This document shows positions 1 to 6,064 of a stretch of DNA of 7,275 bases, piece after piece (the first letter of the stretch is position 1; each line of letters starts with the position of its first letter). Made by a program: the position numbers and the translations under genes. Source of the stretch: Bacteroidota bacterium (GTDB taxonomy: Bacteria; Bacteroidota; Bacteroidia; Chitinophagales; UBA2359). Where the stretch lies: the NCBI GenBank assembly GCA_020629895.1, contig JAHDCM010000191.1, positions 1 to 7,275 of the forward strand, written 5' to 3'. Below the pieces are notes generated by a model. It worked only from the letters and a program-made list of their open reading frames with translations, did no database searches and had not been told where the DNA came from.

Positions 1-1
1 C

Positions 2-85
2 TGTAAACCTCCAGTTCTGAAATACCTACGAAAGGACACGCCAAACAAAAAAATATCAGAAAAAATAAACCAATTCAAAGAATGA
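2..85 (+). CDS. possible 3' end of an upstream gene (partial)
   Basis: An open frame of 27 codons runs in from the left edge and ends at TGA 83-85, overlapping the rhodanese ATG at 82 as ATGA. The encoded tail is hydrophilic and lysine-rich and ends in QFKE. I recognise no family in so short a piece. The four-base overlap would suit a translationally coupled upstream gene, but an open frame this short arises fairly often by chance in AT-rich DNA. If it is real, the rhodanese is the second gene of an operon. Confidence 0.25.
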   Translation, partial: CKPPVLKYLRKDTPNKKISEKINQFKE

Positions 86-387
86 TGAAAGACATTTCAG
101 TTAAAGAACTAAAAGAACGCCTTGATAAGGAGGAAGATTTATTTGTGATTGATGTACGCGAGGAGCATGAGTATGAGGAATTTAATATTGGAGCAGAGAA
201 TATTCCACTAGGTACTTTGTTGACCATTTTAGACGATTTAGAGGAGTATAAGGACAAAGAAATTGTGGTGCATTGCCGTTCTGGTAGTCGTAGCGGGCAG
301 GCGAAGGAGGTGATGGCTGCGGCAGGTTTTGGGAAGGTGCGAAATTTGTTGGGTGGAATGTTGGAGTGGGCGGAGAAGTATGGGTAA
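82..387 (+). CDS. single-domain rhodanese-like sulfurtransferase
   Basis: This 101-residue cytoplasmic protein consists of one rhodanese domain. Rhodaneses carry sulfane sulfur as a cysteine persulfide and pass it to cyanide, thiols or sulfur-relay partners; the partner here is unknown. The N-terminal part has the family pattern VIDVREEHEYEEFNIGAENIP (its parts at residues 22-42), with the DVRE stretch at 24-27. The active-site loop HCRSGSRSG at 64-72 provides the catalytic Cys65 within the six-residue loop typical of sulfur rhodaneses rather than the longer loop of Cdc25 phosphatases. The C-terminal LLGGMLEW (89-96) is the usual closing motif. Length and motifs are complete, with no signal peptide or second domain. 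Two ATG codons stand in tandem (82 and 85), either of which could start it. A partial upstream frame may overlap at ATGA. The family is clear; the physiological role is not. Confidence 0.93.
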   Translation: MMKDISVKELKERLDKEEDLFVIDVREEHEYEEFNIGAENIPLGTLLTILDDLEEYKDKEIVVHCRSGSRSGQAKEVMAAAGFGKVRNLLGGMLEWAEKYG

Positions 388-538
388 TTAGGGGACAGGA
401 GTTAGGAGAGAGGAGTCAGGTATTGCAGATATATTGGGGCTTGGGTTTAAGCTTGTATGAGTTCGTATTTTAGATATTCAGTTAAAATAATTAACTTCGA
501 AAACCTGACTCCTGAAGCCTGACTCCTAATAAAAGAAT
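388..538. repeat. imperfect inverted repeat of AGGAGTCAGG-type units in the spacer
   Basis: The spacer between the rhodanese and the cytochrome gene has a left arm at 394-421 and a right arm at 503-530. The reverse complement of the right arm agrees with the left at about 20 of 28 positions. Each arm carries two copies of a unit close to AGGAGTYAGG (401-420 region on the left; complementary CCTGACTCCT units on the right), so direct and inverted repetition are combined. The 81-nt stretch between the arms has no open frame I can support. The right arm ends nine bases before the cytochrome ATG at 539. It may be a dispersed intergenic repeat or a transcript-end or leader structure; the sequence does not decide. 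Confidence 0.6.
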
Positions 539-2467
539 ATGCGCCACATTCTCATCACCCTCTTCTTATTTGCCACAGGCTTATTCATTTTCTGTCAAAG
601 TAATCAATCAGTAACAGAAGAAGCCCCCTTGTATGCTAACTTGCATGATACGGTAAAATACGTAGGAATGAACACCTGTAAAGGCTGTCATGCAGAAATC
701 TATGAGACTTTTATGCGAACAGGAATGGGGGAGTCTTTTGGGCATGCGACAAGTGCTAGGAGCGACGCCAATTTTGAGAAACATACCCTTATTTACGATT
801 CCCTTAGTAATTTTTATTACCGTCCTTTCCTAAAAAATGATACCCTCCATATCGAAGAATTTCGCCTAAGTGAAGAAGGCGATACCCTCCATCAACAAAT
901 TCAGAAAGTAGATTATATTGTTGGCTCAGGACATCACACCAATTCTCATATTTTTGAAGAAAATGGTTATCTATACCAAGCACCAATTACCTTTTATACC
1001 CAACAAGGATTTTGGGATTTAGCTCCTGGTTTTGAAGGAGGATTCAACTCGCGTTTCAATCGGATTATTGGGATGGAATGTATGAGTTGTCATAATAGCT
1101 TACCCGATTTTGTGAATGGCTCCGAAAATAAATACCATTCAGTGCCACAAGGTATTTCTTGTGAACGATGTCATGGGCCAGGAGAGGCGCATGTAAAAGC
1201 CATTCAAGCGGGCCTGCGGGTAGATACAGCTACACAGGTAGATTATAATATTGTAAATCCACGAAAGCTGCCCACGCGCGAATTGACGATGAGCGTATGC
1301 CAACGTTGTCATTTGCAGGGAGTTGCGATTTTGAAGGAAGGGAAGGGCTTTGATGACTTTCGCCCTGCCATGCATTTGAAGGAGGTGATGGATGTCTTTT
1401 TACCCGAATTTGACGGTAATCAAACCAAGTTTATCATGGCATCGCAAGCGCATCGAATGACCATGAGTAAATGCTATCAGGCATCAGAAATGACCTGTCT
1501 TACTTGTCATAATCCGCATGTCAGTGTGCGAGAAACACCGCGACAAGTATTTAATAATAAATGTATCAATTGCCACCAAGAAGAGCAAGCCAAACAAGTC
1601 GCCTGTACGGTGTTAGAAGCGGAAAGGATAAAGGCTAACAAAAATGATTGCTCAGGGTGCCACATGCCCGAATCAGAAAGTATAGATATTCCACATGTAA
1701 CGGTAACAGATCACTATATTCGTCGTCCTATCTCGGAAGCGGATAAAGATAAGATTGAAAATTTTATTGGATTAGTGAATGTGACAGGTGGGATTGTTGA
1801 TGATTTGACCCTTGCCAAAGGCTATTTGCATTATTATGAAAGTTACTCGCCCCAAAAGAAATTGTTAGATTCGGCATTGTATTATTTAGAGCGTTCAACA
1901 GAGAAAAATAGTATTAAAAAGCTGCCTCCTTATGTACATGTATATTACCTCCAACAAAATTTTGATGCCCTGATTGATAAGGCGAAGGAGGTACACATTA
2001 CACAGGTAAAAGACGGCTGGACTGCCTACCGCATCGGGGAAGCTTACCTTGATCGACAACACTTCGATAATGCGCGTATTTATTTTAAGCGCGCCCTACA
2101 AGACCTACCTTTAAATATTGATTTCCGTACTAAATTAGGTATTGCTCAACTACAAGTGGGCAAAGTAGATGAAGCCCAACAAAGTTTTGAAGAAGCACTG
2201 CGGGAAGCTCCCTTACATTTATCTGCCTTAACGAATTTGGGTTTTGTACATGTAAAAAAGGGAAACCTAGTTGCCGCGAAAAAGTGCTATGAAACCGCAT
2301 TAGCTCGTGATCCTGATTATGTGGGAGCTTTGCTAAATATGGCGGGCTTGCATTTACTGCGTCGCGAAAAAACAGCGGCACGTCGCTTATTGAAACGGGT
2401 GCAGGAGTTGGAACCAGCGAATGTACGAGTAGGGGAGATGTTGAAAGAGTTGAAGAAAGCGATATAA
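539..2467 (+). CDS. seven-heme c-type cytochrome with C-terminal TPR array
   Basis: This 642-residue protein probably carries electrons in the periplasm or at the outer surface; donor and acceptor are unknown. A hydrophobic N-terminus (residues 4-18) looks like a signal peptide. Cys19 lies at its end, but the -1 residue is Phe, so a lipobox is doubtful. Seven CXXCH heme c sites occur: CKGCH 47-51, CMSCH 181-185, CERCH 208-212, CQRCH 254-258, CLTCH 320-324, CINCH 342-346 and CSGCH 371-375. Further histidines (for example 132-133, 137, 305) could be distal ligands. Phrases such as YVGMNTCKGCH, ISCERCHGPGEAH and CSGCHMP resemble the cytochrome c554 / doubled-CXXCH proteins. From about 494 to 629 four 34-residue TPRs follow, with a TPR-like helix pair near 425-455, probably for partner binding. 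Heme attachment needs an export and cytochrome c maturation system located elsewhere. No adjacent gene suggests a substrate. Confidence 0.9.
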   Translation: MRHILITLFLFATGLFIFCQSNQSVTEEAPLYANLHDTVKYVGMNTCKGCHAEIYETFMRTGMGESFGHATSARSDANFEKHTLIYDSLSNFYYRPFLKNDTLHIEEFRLSEEGDTLHQQIQKVDYIVGSGHHTNSHIFEENGYLYQAPITFYTQQGFWDLAPGFEGGFNSRFNRIIGMECMSCHNSLPDFVNGSENKYHSVPQGISCERCHGPGEAHVKAIQAGLRVDTATQVDYNIVNPRKLPTRELTMSVCQRCHLQGVAILKEGKGFDDFRPAMHLKEVMDVFLPEFDGNQTKFIMASQAHRMTMSKCYQASEMTCLTCHNPHVSVRETPRQVFNNKCINCHQEEQAKQVACTVLEAERIKANKNDCSGCHMPESESIDIPHVTVTDHYIRRPISEADKDKIENFIGLVNVTGGIVDDLTLAKGYLHYYESYSPQKKLLDSALYYLERSTEKNSIKKLPPYVHVYYLQQNFDALIDKAKEVHITQVKDGWTAYRIGEAYLDRQHFDNARIYFKRALQDLPLNIDFRTKLGIAQLQVGKVDEAQQSFEEALREAPLHLSALTNLGFVHVKKGNLVAAKKCYETALARDPDYVGALLNMAGLHLLRREKTAARRLLKRVQELEPANVRVGEMLKELKKAI

Positions 2468-2519
2468 ATGATGGACGAATAGCTATAAGTACCTAGACAT
2501 AAATTATTCGACAAAAAAT

Positions 2520-2706
2520 AACCACATAAGATAGATAAGAAACATAAGCGGTTTACTGATAAAGATCAAATTATTTTAATGACAAGAAGAACTGATTGAA
2601 CATAAGCGTCGTCAAAGACGACAGCTAATGCGGGCTTTACCCCTCTTTAATAAAGAGAGTATTTGAAGGTTACATATCTTATGTGACTTATTTTTCTTAT
2701 GTGGTT
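2520..2706. repeat. 187-bp inverted-repeat element (MITE-like or structured RNA)
   Basis: The terminal arms are 2520-2548 and 2678-2706. The reverse complement of the right arm matches the left at 25 of 29 positions, and the match stops abruptly at both outer ends. Each arm contains ACATAAG-type units (CCACATAAG and ACATAAG on the left). The 10-mer AACATAAGCG occurs twice (2541-2550 and 2599-2608). The 129-nt interior has two tight hairpins, GTCGTC/GACGAC (2608-2613 with 2617-2622) and CTCTTT/AAAGAG (2643-2648 with 2652-2657). I see no transposase, no intact open frame and no obvious target-site duplication. Sharp ends and long arms suit a small non-autonomous mobile or dispersed repeat. It could also end transcription of the cytochrome gene. 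Confidence 0.65.
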
Positions 2707-2805
2707 CCAATTTGTTGGTAATAGTATTATATCGGAAAACTTTTGTCCATGTACTTAAATCTTATCCCCTGCCTTCTAAAGCCTGCCTGCTTTTTTGTGC
2801 TTTTG

Positions 2806-2911
2806 TTGATAAAATATTGCATTTCGTTGAAAAAAAGAATACTTTTGAGCTATTATTGACGTTTGTTGATGAAAAGCACGTTTTTGATTGATAAAATTGG
2901 TATATGGTTGA
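2806..2911 (+). promoter_or_regulatory. array of eight TTGA tetramers upstream of spt
   Basis: TTGA occurs at 2806, 2827, 2845, 2856, 2866, 2884, 2888 and 2908, all on the plus strand, with no copy of its complement TCAA in the stretch. Three of the copies extend to TTGATAAAA or TTGATGAAA (2806, 2866, 2888). Most intervals (21, 18, 11, 10, 22, 20, taking the 2888 copy of the doublet) lie near one or two helical turns. Roughly one copy would be expected by chance in 106 bp of this composition. A repeated operator or a curved, phased DNA tract is possible; no regulator is identified. Confidence 0.35.
2817..2847 (+). promoter_or_regulatory. candidate Bacteroidota-type promoter for spt
   Basis: TACTTTTG at 2840-2847 matches the -7 consensus TAnnTTTG exactly. 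TTG at 2817-2819 lies 20 bases before it, close to the usual spacing of the -33 box. Transcription would start near 2853, giving an mRNA leader of about 105 nt. A weaker alternative is TATGGTTG at 2903-2910. This is an assignment by motif only. Confidence 0.4.
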
Positions 2912-2960
2912 GAGAATTAGTTTTTACTGAGAATTACTAAATCTCAAATAACCTATTGTA

Positions 2961-4172
2961 ATGAGTATATTTCAAAAATGTTTTGATTATCAACGAGTAG
3001 AACAAGTAAAGGCTTTCGGGCTATATCCTTACTTTCGCCCCATTCAAGAAAATGAAGGACCTGTGGTGATGATGGAAGGACGCGAGGTCGTAATGGCAGG
3101 CTCCAATAATTATCTAGGTTTAACTGCCCATCCTTATGTACAAGAGGCAGCCATAAAAGCCACTGAAAAATACGGGACTGGTTGTTCGGGTTCTCGCTTT
3201 CTGACAGGTACCATTGACCTGCATGTTGAATTAGAAAATAAGTTGGCCAAATTTATGGGGAAAGAAGCTGCCCTCCTATTTAGTACAGGTTTTCAAGCAG
3301 CACAAGGCGTACTCGCCCCTCTCTTAAAAAAGGGAGATTATCTTATTTCCGATGAGGAAAATCATGCTAGTATTATTGCGGGAGCCTTGATTGCAGGTTG
3401 TAAAGCTGATGTGTTGAAGTATCAACACAATGATATGCAGGCATTAGAACAACTCTTGCAAACTCTTCCTTTAGAAGCACATAAGCTCATTGTGACAGAT
3501 GGCGTATTTAGCACCTTTGGAGACATTGCGCCAGTAGATGAGATAGTGGCATTGGCCAAACAATACAAGGCACAATTGCTAGTAGATGATGCACATGGAT
3601 TGGGCGTAATTGGTGAGAATGGACGCGGTTCGGGAAGTTATCATGGAGTGCATGAAGAGGTGGATTTAATTATGTGTACGTTTAGTAAAACTTTAGCCTC
3701 ATTAGGAGGTTTTGTGGCAGGGCCTGAGCGAGTGATTAATTATCTTAAACATCATTCACCCGCACTTATTTTTAGTGCTTCGCCTACACCTGCTTCGGTA
3801 GCTGCTGCCAGTGCTGCTTTAGACCTACTAATACAAGAACCTGCTTTGGTAAAACAAGTAACCGACAATGCTGCCTATATCCGCGATGGCCTGCGAGCAA
3901 AAGGATTTGAGGTGCAAGTAGGAGAAACCGCCATTGTGCCTGTTCATATTGGAGATGATTTGTCTACGTTCCAAGCATGGAAAATGTTATATGATGCTGG
4001 TGTATTTGTAAATGCCTTTATTCATCCTGCTACTCCACAAGGAAAGCAAATGTTACGAACTAGCTATATGGCTTCCCATAAGCCTTCGCATTTAGATGCA
4101 GTGGTTGATGCTTTTGGTAAAATGGGCAAGCAATTGGGCTTAACGAAACAACAAACTTTAAGTCAGTCATAA
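2961..4172 (+). CDS. spt: serine palmitoyltransferase (3-ketosphinganine synthase)
   Basis: This 403-residue PLP enzyme of the alpha-oxoamine synthase family condenses L-serine with a long-chain acyl thioester, releasing CO2, as the first step of sphingolipid synthesis. It acts in the cytoplasm, probably at the inner face of the membrane. The Schiff-base lysine is Lys243 in TFSKTLASLGGF (240-251). His135 in ENHASI is placed to stack on the PLP ring, Asp209 and His212 in VDDAHG contact the cofactor, and Arg366 in LRTSYMASH suits the substrate-carboxylate arginine. Their spacing follows the well-studied Sphingomonas enzyme closely. GLYPYFRPIQ (20-29), YGTGCSGSRFLTGT (71-84) and FSTGFQ (107-112) strongly resemble the Sphingobacterium enzyme as I remember it, which favours this call over its relatives KBL and BioF. 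Length is normal and the protein appears intact. A long AT-rich leader precedes it and a hairpin terminator follows within 25 bases. Confidence 0.9.
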   Translation: MSIFQKCFDYQRVEQVKAFGLYPYFRPIQENEGPVVMMEGREVVMAGSNNYLGLTAHPYVQEAAIKATEKYGTGCSGSRFLTGTIDLHVELENKLAKFMGKEAALLFSTGFQAAQGVLAPLLKKGDYLISDEENHASIIAGALIAGCKADVLKYQHNDMQALEQLLQTLPLEAHKLIVTDGVFSTFGDIAPVDEIVALAKQYKAQLLVDDAHGLGVIGENGRGSGSYHGVHEEVDLIMCTFSKTLASLGGFVAGPERVINYLKHHSPALIFSASPTPASVAAASAALDLLIQEPALVKQVTDNAAYIRDGLRAKGFEVQVGETAIVPVHIGDDLSTFQAWKMLYDAGVFVNAFIHPATPQGKQMLRTSYMASHKPSHLDAVVDAFGKMGKQLGLTKQQTLSQS

Positions 4173-4196
4173 GCCATCTCTCAGTAAAAACGTGCT

Positions 4197-4237
4197 AATC
4201 ATCTGGTAACCTCGAAAAGGGTTACTGGATGATTTTA
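4197..4237 (+). terminator. strong intrinsic terminator after spt
   Basis: Bases 4197-4211 pair with 4220-4234 over 15 base pairs, with only two adjacent G-U wobbles (4204-4227 and 4205-4226), around a small loop containing CGAAAA. The 3' arm runs into TTTTATATTA. It lies 24 bases after the spt stop. The ATG at 4229 falls inside the 3' arm, which argues against that codon as a start for the next gene and suggests the next gene has its own promoter or depends on read-through. Confidence 0.8.
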
Positions 4238-4270
4238 TATTACTTCAAAACCATCTTAATGTGTGGTCTT

Positions 4271-5614
4271 ATGAAAAAACGCATTTATCATATTGTAACC
4301 TCTAATATTTTAACTCCCGAACTAGTCGGTACACCTAATAACCCTGTCACGCAAGCTAGTGATATAGGCACTAGTTTTGATTATCAAACTCGCGAAATTG
4401 ATTCTGAAGATACCTTTGAGGGAGAGTTATTTTTAATGGCTTTCCCTATCACTCAAATGGAGCGCATAGATGAGGCATTACGGCATTTTAATCTATATGA
4501 TGATTTAGATTATTTTTATCAAGAATGTCGAGAAGTAGTGGCTCGTCCCGAAAGGCATATTAATGAAAAAGGGCAAGGTAAGTTAAGTTTTCAGTCCTAT
4601 TTTCATCAAGTGCCGCGCTCCCTTTCTTCGATCAATAATACCGCTATTGTAGTTGTGGCACTTTATCCAACTGGCGTTACGATGCCGAATGGACAGCAAA
4701 AATATGAAATGGTCTGTTATATTCATGCCAATGAATTTCAGTTTGAAGGGATTGATAGACTAGAAACAGGCTATTATTATAACATGTTGCGCGTAAGTGA
4801 AAAGGTAGAAAACGGTGTAAAAGTGTATCGTCGTAAAAAGATTTTTACCTGTGTTTTTAGCATTTTACATGACCTCGCCAATGTGAATGATGTTGATTAT
4901 GTTTATGCCTCTATGGGGCGCGAAAACCAAGCGATTAATGATGCTTTAGACCGCAATGTCAAACAAGCAGGAAAGTATTATGAGCGACTACCCGTTATGG
5001 TGTACAGTCATTTTAATCGTTTCTTAGGAAGAAAAAAGCAAGCCCAGAAAATGGTTAATATCTCTAACGATACTATCCGCCTATTGCAAATGTATCGAAA
5101 GGTAAAAGCAAGTCATGGAAATCATCTGTTTTTTAAGTATCACAACGAGGTAGAGTTTATCAAATTGGTGAAAGATATGAAGAGCTTTTCCGAAAGTAGT
5201 AATGTATGGATGCTACCTGACGAAAATGGAGAGATGACCGCCGCAGTTGTCGCCATGAATTGGGGCGATTATTTTGCACTTACGCTCGAAAATGCCAAAG
5301 GCCTCATCAAATTAATTGCTGGATTGACTGAAAAGGTCTTATACCCATTTATGGGAGTAGGGGAGCCTGCTGCCTATAAACAATTATTACAAGGAATTGC
5401 TTACCACTATCGCAAAGAACATGGTGTTGCACTTAGTTTTTTATTATCATACTCAGGTGATCCTTATGCAAAAATAAAAAAATCAATGATTTGTGATGAG
5501 TATTACTATTTTATGATTACCAAAAAAAGTAAAGAAGACTTGCATCAACTGCAAGATGCCTCGAAAGATGAAGCGGGTAATGTTCGATTGTTTACAGGAA
5601 TGCCAATACTTTAG
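4271..5614 (+). CDS. uncharacterised protein, possible tandem GNAT-fold acyltransferase
   Basis: I do not recognise a named family. From ATG 4271 the product has 447 residues (MKKRIYHIVTSN...). The frame also opens at 4229 and 4259, but 4229 lies inside the spt terminator stem, so 4271 is preferred. No signal peptide or membrane span is visible, so it is probably cytoplasmic. Around 209-240, DYVYASMGRENQAI followed by a helix and KYYERLP resembles the strand-Asn-helix segment of GNAT acyltransferases, and a comparable stretch (VYWISSSINPVSYHAV) occurs in the convergent GNAT protein. Residues 124-133 and 146-152 form beta-like strands. The C-terminal part (about 284-430), with WMLPDENGEMTAAVVAMNWG at 313-332, could be a second such fold. 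No clear RxxGxG acyl-CoA loop is seen, which weakens the call. It lies 98 bases after spt on the same strand; a lipid-related role is a guess from position. Confidence 0.8.
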   Translation: MKKRIYHIVTSNILTPELVGTPNNPVTQASDIGTSFDYQTREIDSEDTFEGELFLMAFPITQMERIDEALRHFNLYDDLDYFYQECREVVARPERHINEKGQGKLSFQSYFHQVPRSLSSINNTAIVVVALYPTGVTMPNGQQKYEMVCYIHANEFQFEGIDRLETGYYYNMLRVSEKVENGVKVYRRKKIFTCVFSILHDLANVNDVDYVYASMGRENQAINDALDRNVKQAGKYYERLPVMVYSHFNRFLGRKKQAQKMVNISNDTIRLLQMYRKVKASHGNHLFFKYHNEVEFIKLVKDMKSFSESSNVWMLPDENGEMTAAVVAMNWGDYFALTLENAKGLIKLIAGLTEKVLYPFMGVGEPAAYKQLLQGIAYHYRKEHGVALSFLLSYSGDPYAKIKKSMICDEYYYFMITKKSKEDLHQLQDASKDEAGNVRLFTGMPIL

Positions 5615-5642
5615 GCGATGATGTGATTGCCGATAATTTTTT
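5614..5642 (+). terminator. intrinsic terminator after the 4271-5614 gene
   Basis: GGCGAT (5614-5619) pairs with ATTGCC (5626-5631), including one G-U, around the loop GATGTG. A T-run at 5637-5642 follows. The stem starts on the last base of the TAG stop. It is short but well placed. Confidence 0.5.
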
Positions 5643-5657
5643 ATATTAATATTTTTT

Positions 5658-5902
5658 GGGCGTGTCCCCATTTTTGCCAATCAACCTGTCAGGTTTTGTA
5701 GGGGCAATGCCTTGTGCTTGCCCTTTGCCAACAAACCTGACAAGTTTCGATTGGCAAAAATGGGGTCGGGCTATCCGCTTGTAGTTGGCTTATAGTAGCT
5801 AGTTCAGCATAATCCTAGCGGTGTCTTCCTTCGTCAGCCCCGCTAGTCTTTGCTTCACAAAAGCTTCTACTTCGCCAAGCTATCGCTACTATCCCTCACG
5901 CG
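5658..5902. repeat. nested palindromic multi-stem element (dispersed repeat or ncRNA)
   Basis: Outer segments GCGTG (5660-5664) and CACGC (5897-5901) are complementary and enclose two domains. Domain 1 is one long hairpin: a perfect 17-bp stem (5666-5682 with 5749-5765), then 10 bp (5687-5696 with 5733-5742), then 6 bp (5702-5707 with 5718-5723). Its middle part carries AACCTGTCAGGTT, itself a palindrome, and a near copy at 5733-5747. Domain 2 is closed by ATAGTAGC (5792-5799) with GCTACTAT (5885-5892) and contains CTAGCGG (5815-5821) with CCGCTAG (5840-5846). The framework GGGCGTG...GGTCGGGCTATCCGC...ATCCCTCACGC resembles an intergenic repeat I recall from many Bacteroidota genomes; that is memory, not a search. 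Strand, if transcribed, is unknown. Confidence 0.65.
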
Positions 5903-6036
5903 AAAGATGTTTGAACGATCTACGATTTACGTGTGACGAGAGTACTTTTGCCACTCATTATATATGGTTGATTTCGAAATGAGTCGATTTTGCAAAGGTG
6001 TAAAGCGGAAAATGTGCGATGTACGAAGTGTGACAG

Positions 6037-6058
6037 CGAAAAATAACCTTGCAAAAGG
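6037..6058 (-). terminator. weak terminator candidate for the minus-strand GNAT gene
   Basis: On the minus strand CCTT and AAGG (within 6047-6058) form a 4-bp stem around TTGC. It is followed by TTATTTTT, about ten bases past the stop codon of the gene at 6065-6904. The position fits, but the stem is short. Confidence 0.3.
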
Positions 6059-6064
6059 AACAAA

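Larger units (their letters stand above)
2468..2960. other. long spacer: inverted-repeat element plus spt upstream region
   Basis: No convincing gene lies in these 493 bases. The first 52 bases after the cytochrome stop are AT-rich and lack a clear terminator hairpin of their own. Next comes a 187-bp inverted-repeat element (2520-2706), then about 250 bases of T- and A-rich DNA leading to the spt start, with a cluster of TTGA tetramers and a candidate promoter. The regions are described separately. Confidence 0.7.
5615..6064. other. spacer between convergent genes, mostly a structured repeat
   Basis: These 450 bases separate two convergent genes. They hold the terminator of the left gene, the nested palindromic element 5658-5902, and about 160 bases of further DNA with a 7-bp inverted repeat, ACTCATT (5953-5959) with AATGAGT (5978-5984). 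A short open frame begins at 5964, but it runs into the antisense of the minus-strand gene and does not look coding. No other gene is seen. Confidence 0.7.

Noticed and set aside
388..538. CRISPR-like array
   Set aside because: The units are few, degenerate and arranged as an inverted repeat without regular spacers; no cas genes are present.
539..596. Lipoprotein signal for the cytochrome
   Set aside because: Cys19 follows a hydrophobic stretch, but the preceding residues LFIF lack the small -1 residue of a lipobox, so a lipoprotein call is not supported.
2579..2677. Possible remnant of a small gene inside the 2520-2706 element
   Set aside because: ATG 2579 meets a stop after six codons, and no other frame shows recognisable protein motifs.
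5943..5950. A second TACTTTTG box identical to the one before spt
   Set aside because: No TTG lies at the -33 distance and no plus-strand gene follows; it would only drive antisense into the convergent gene.
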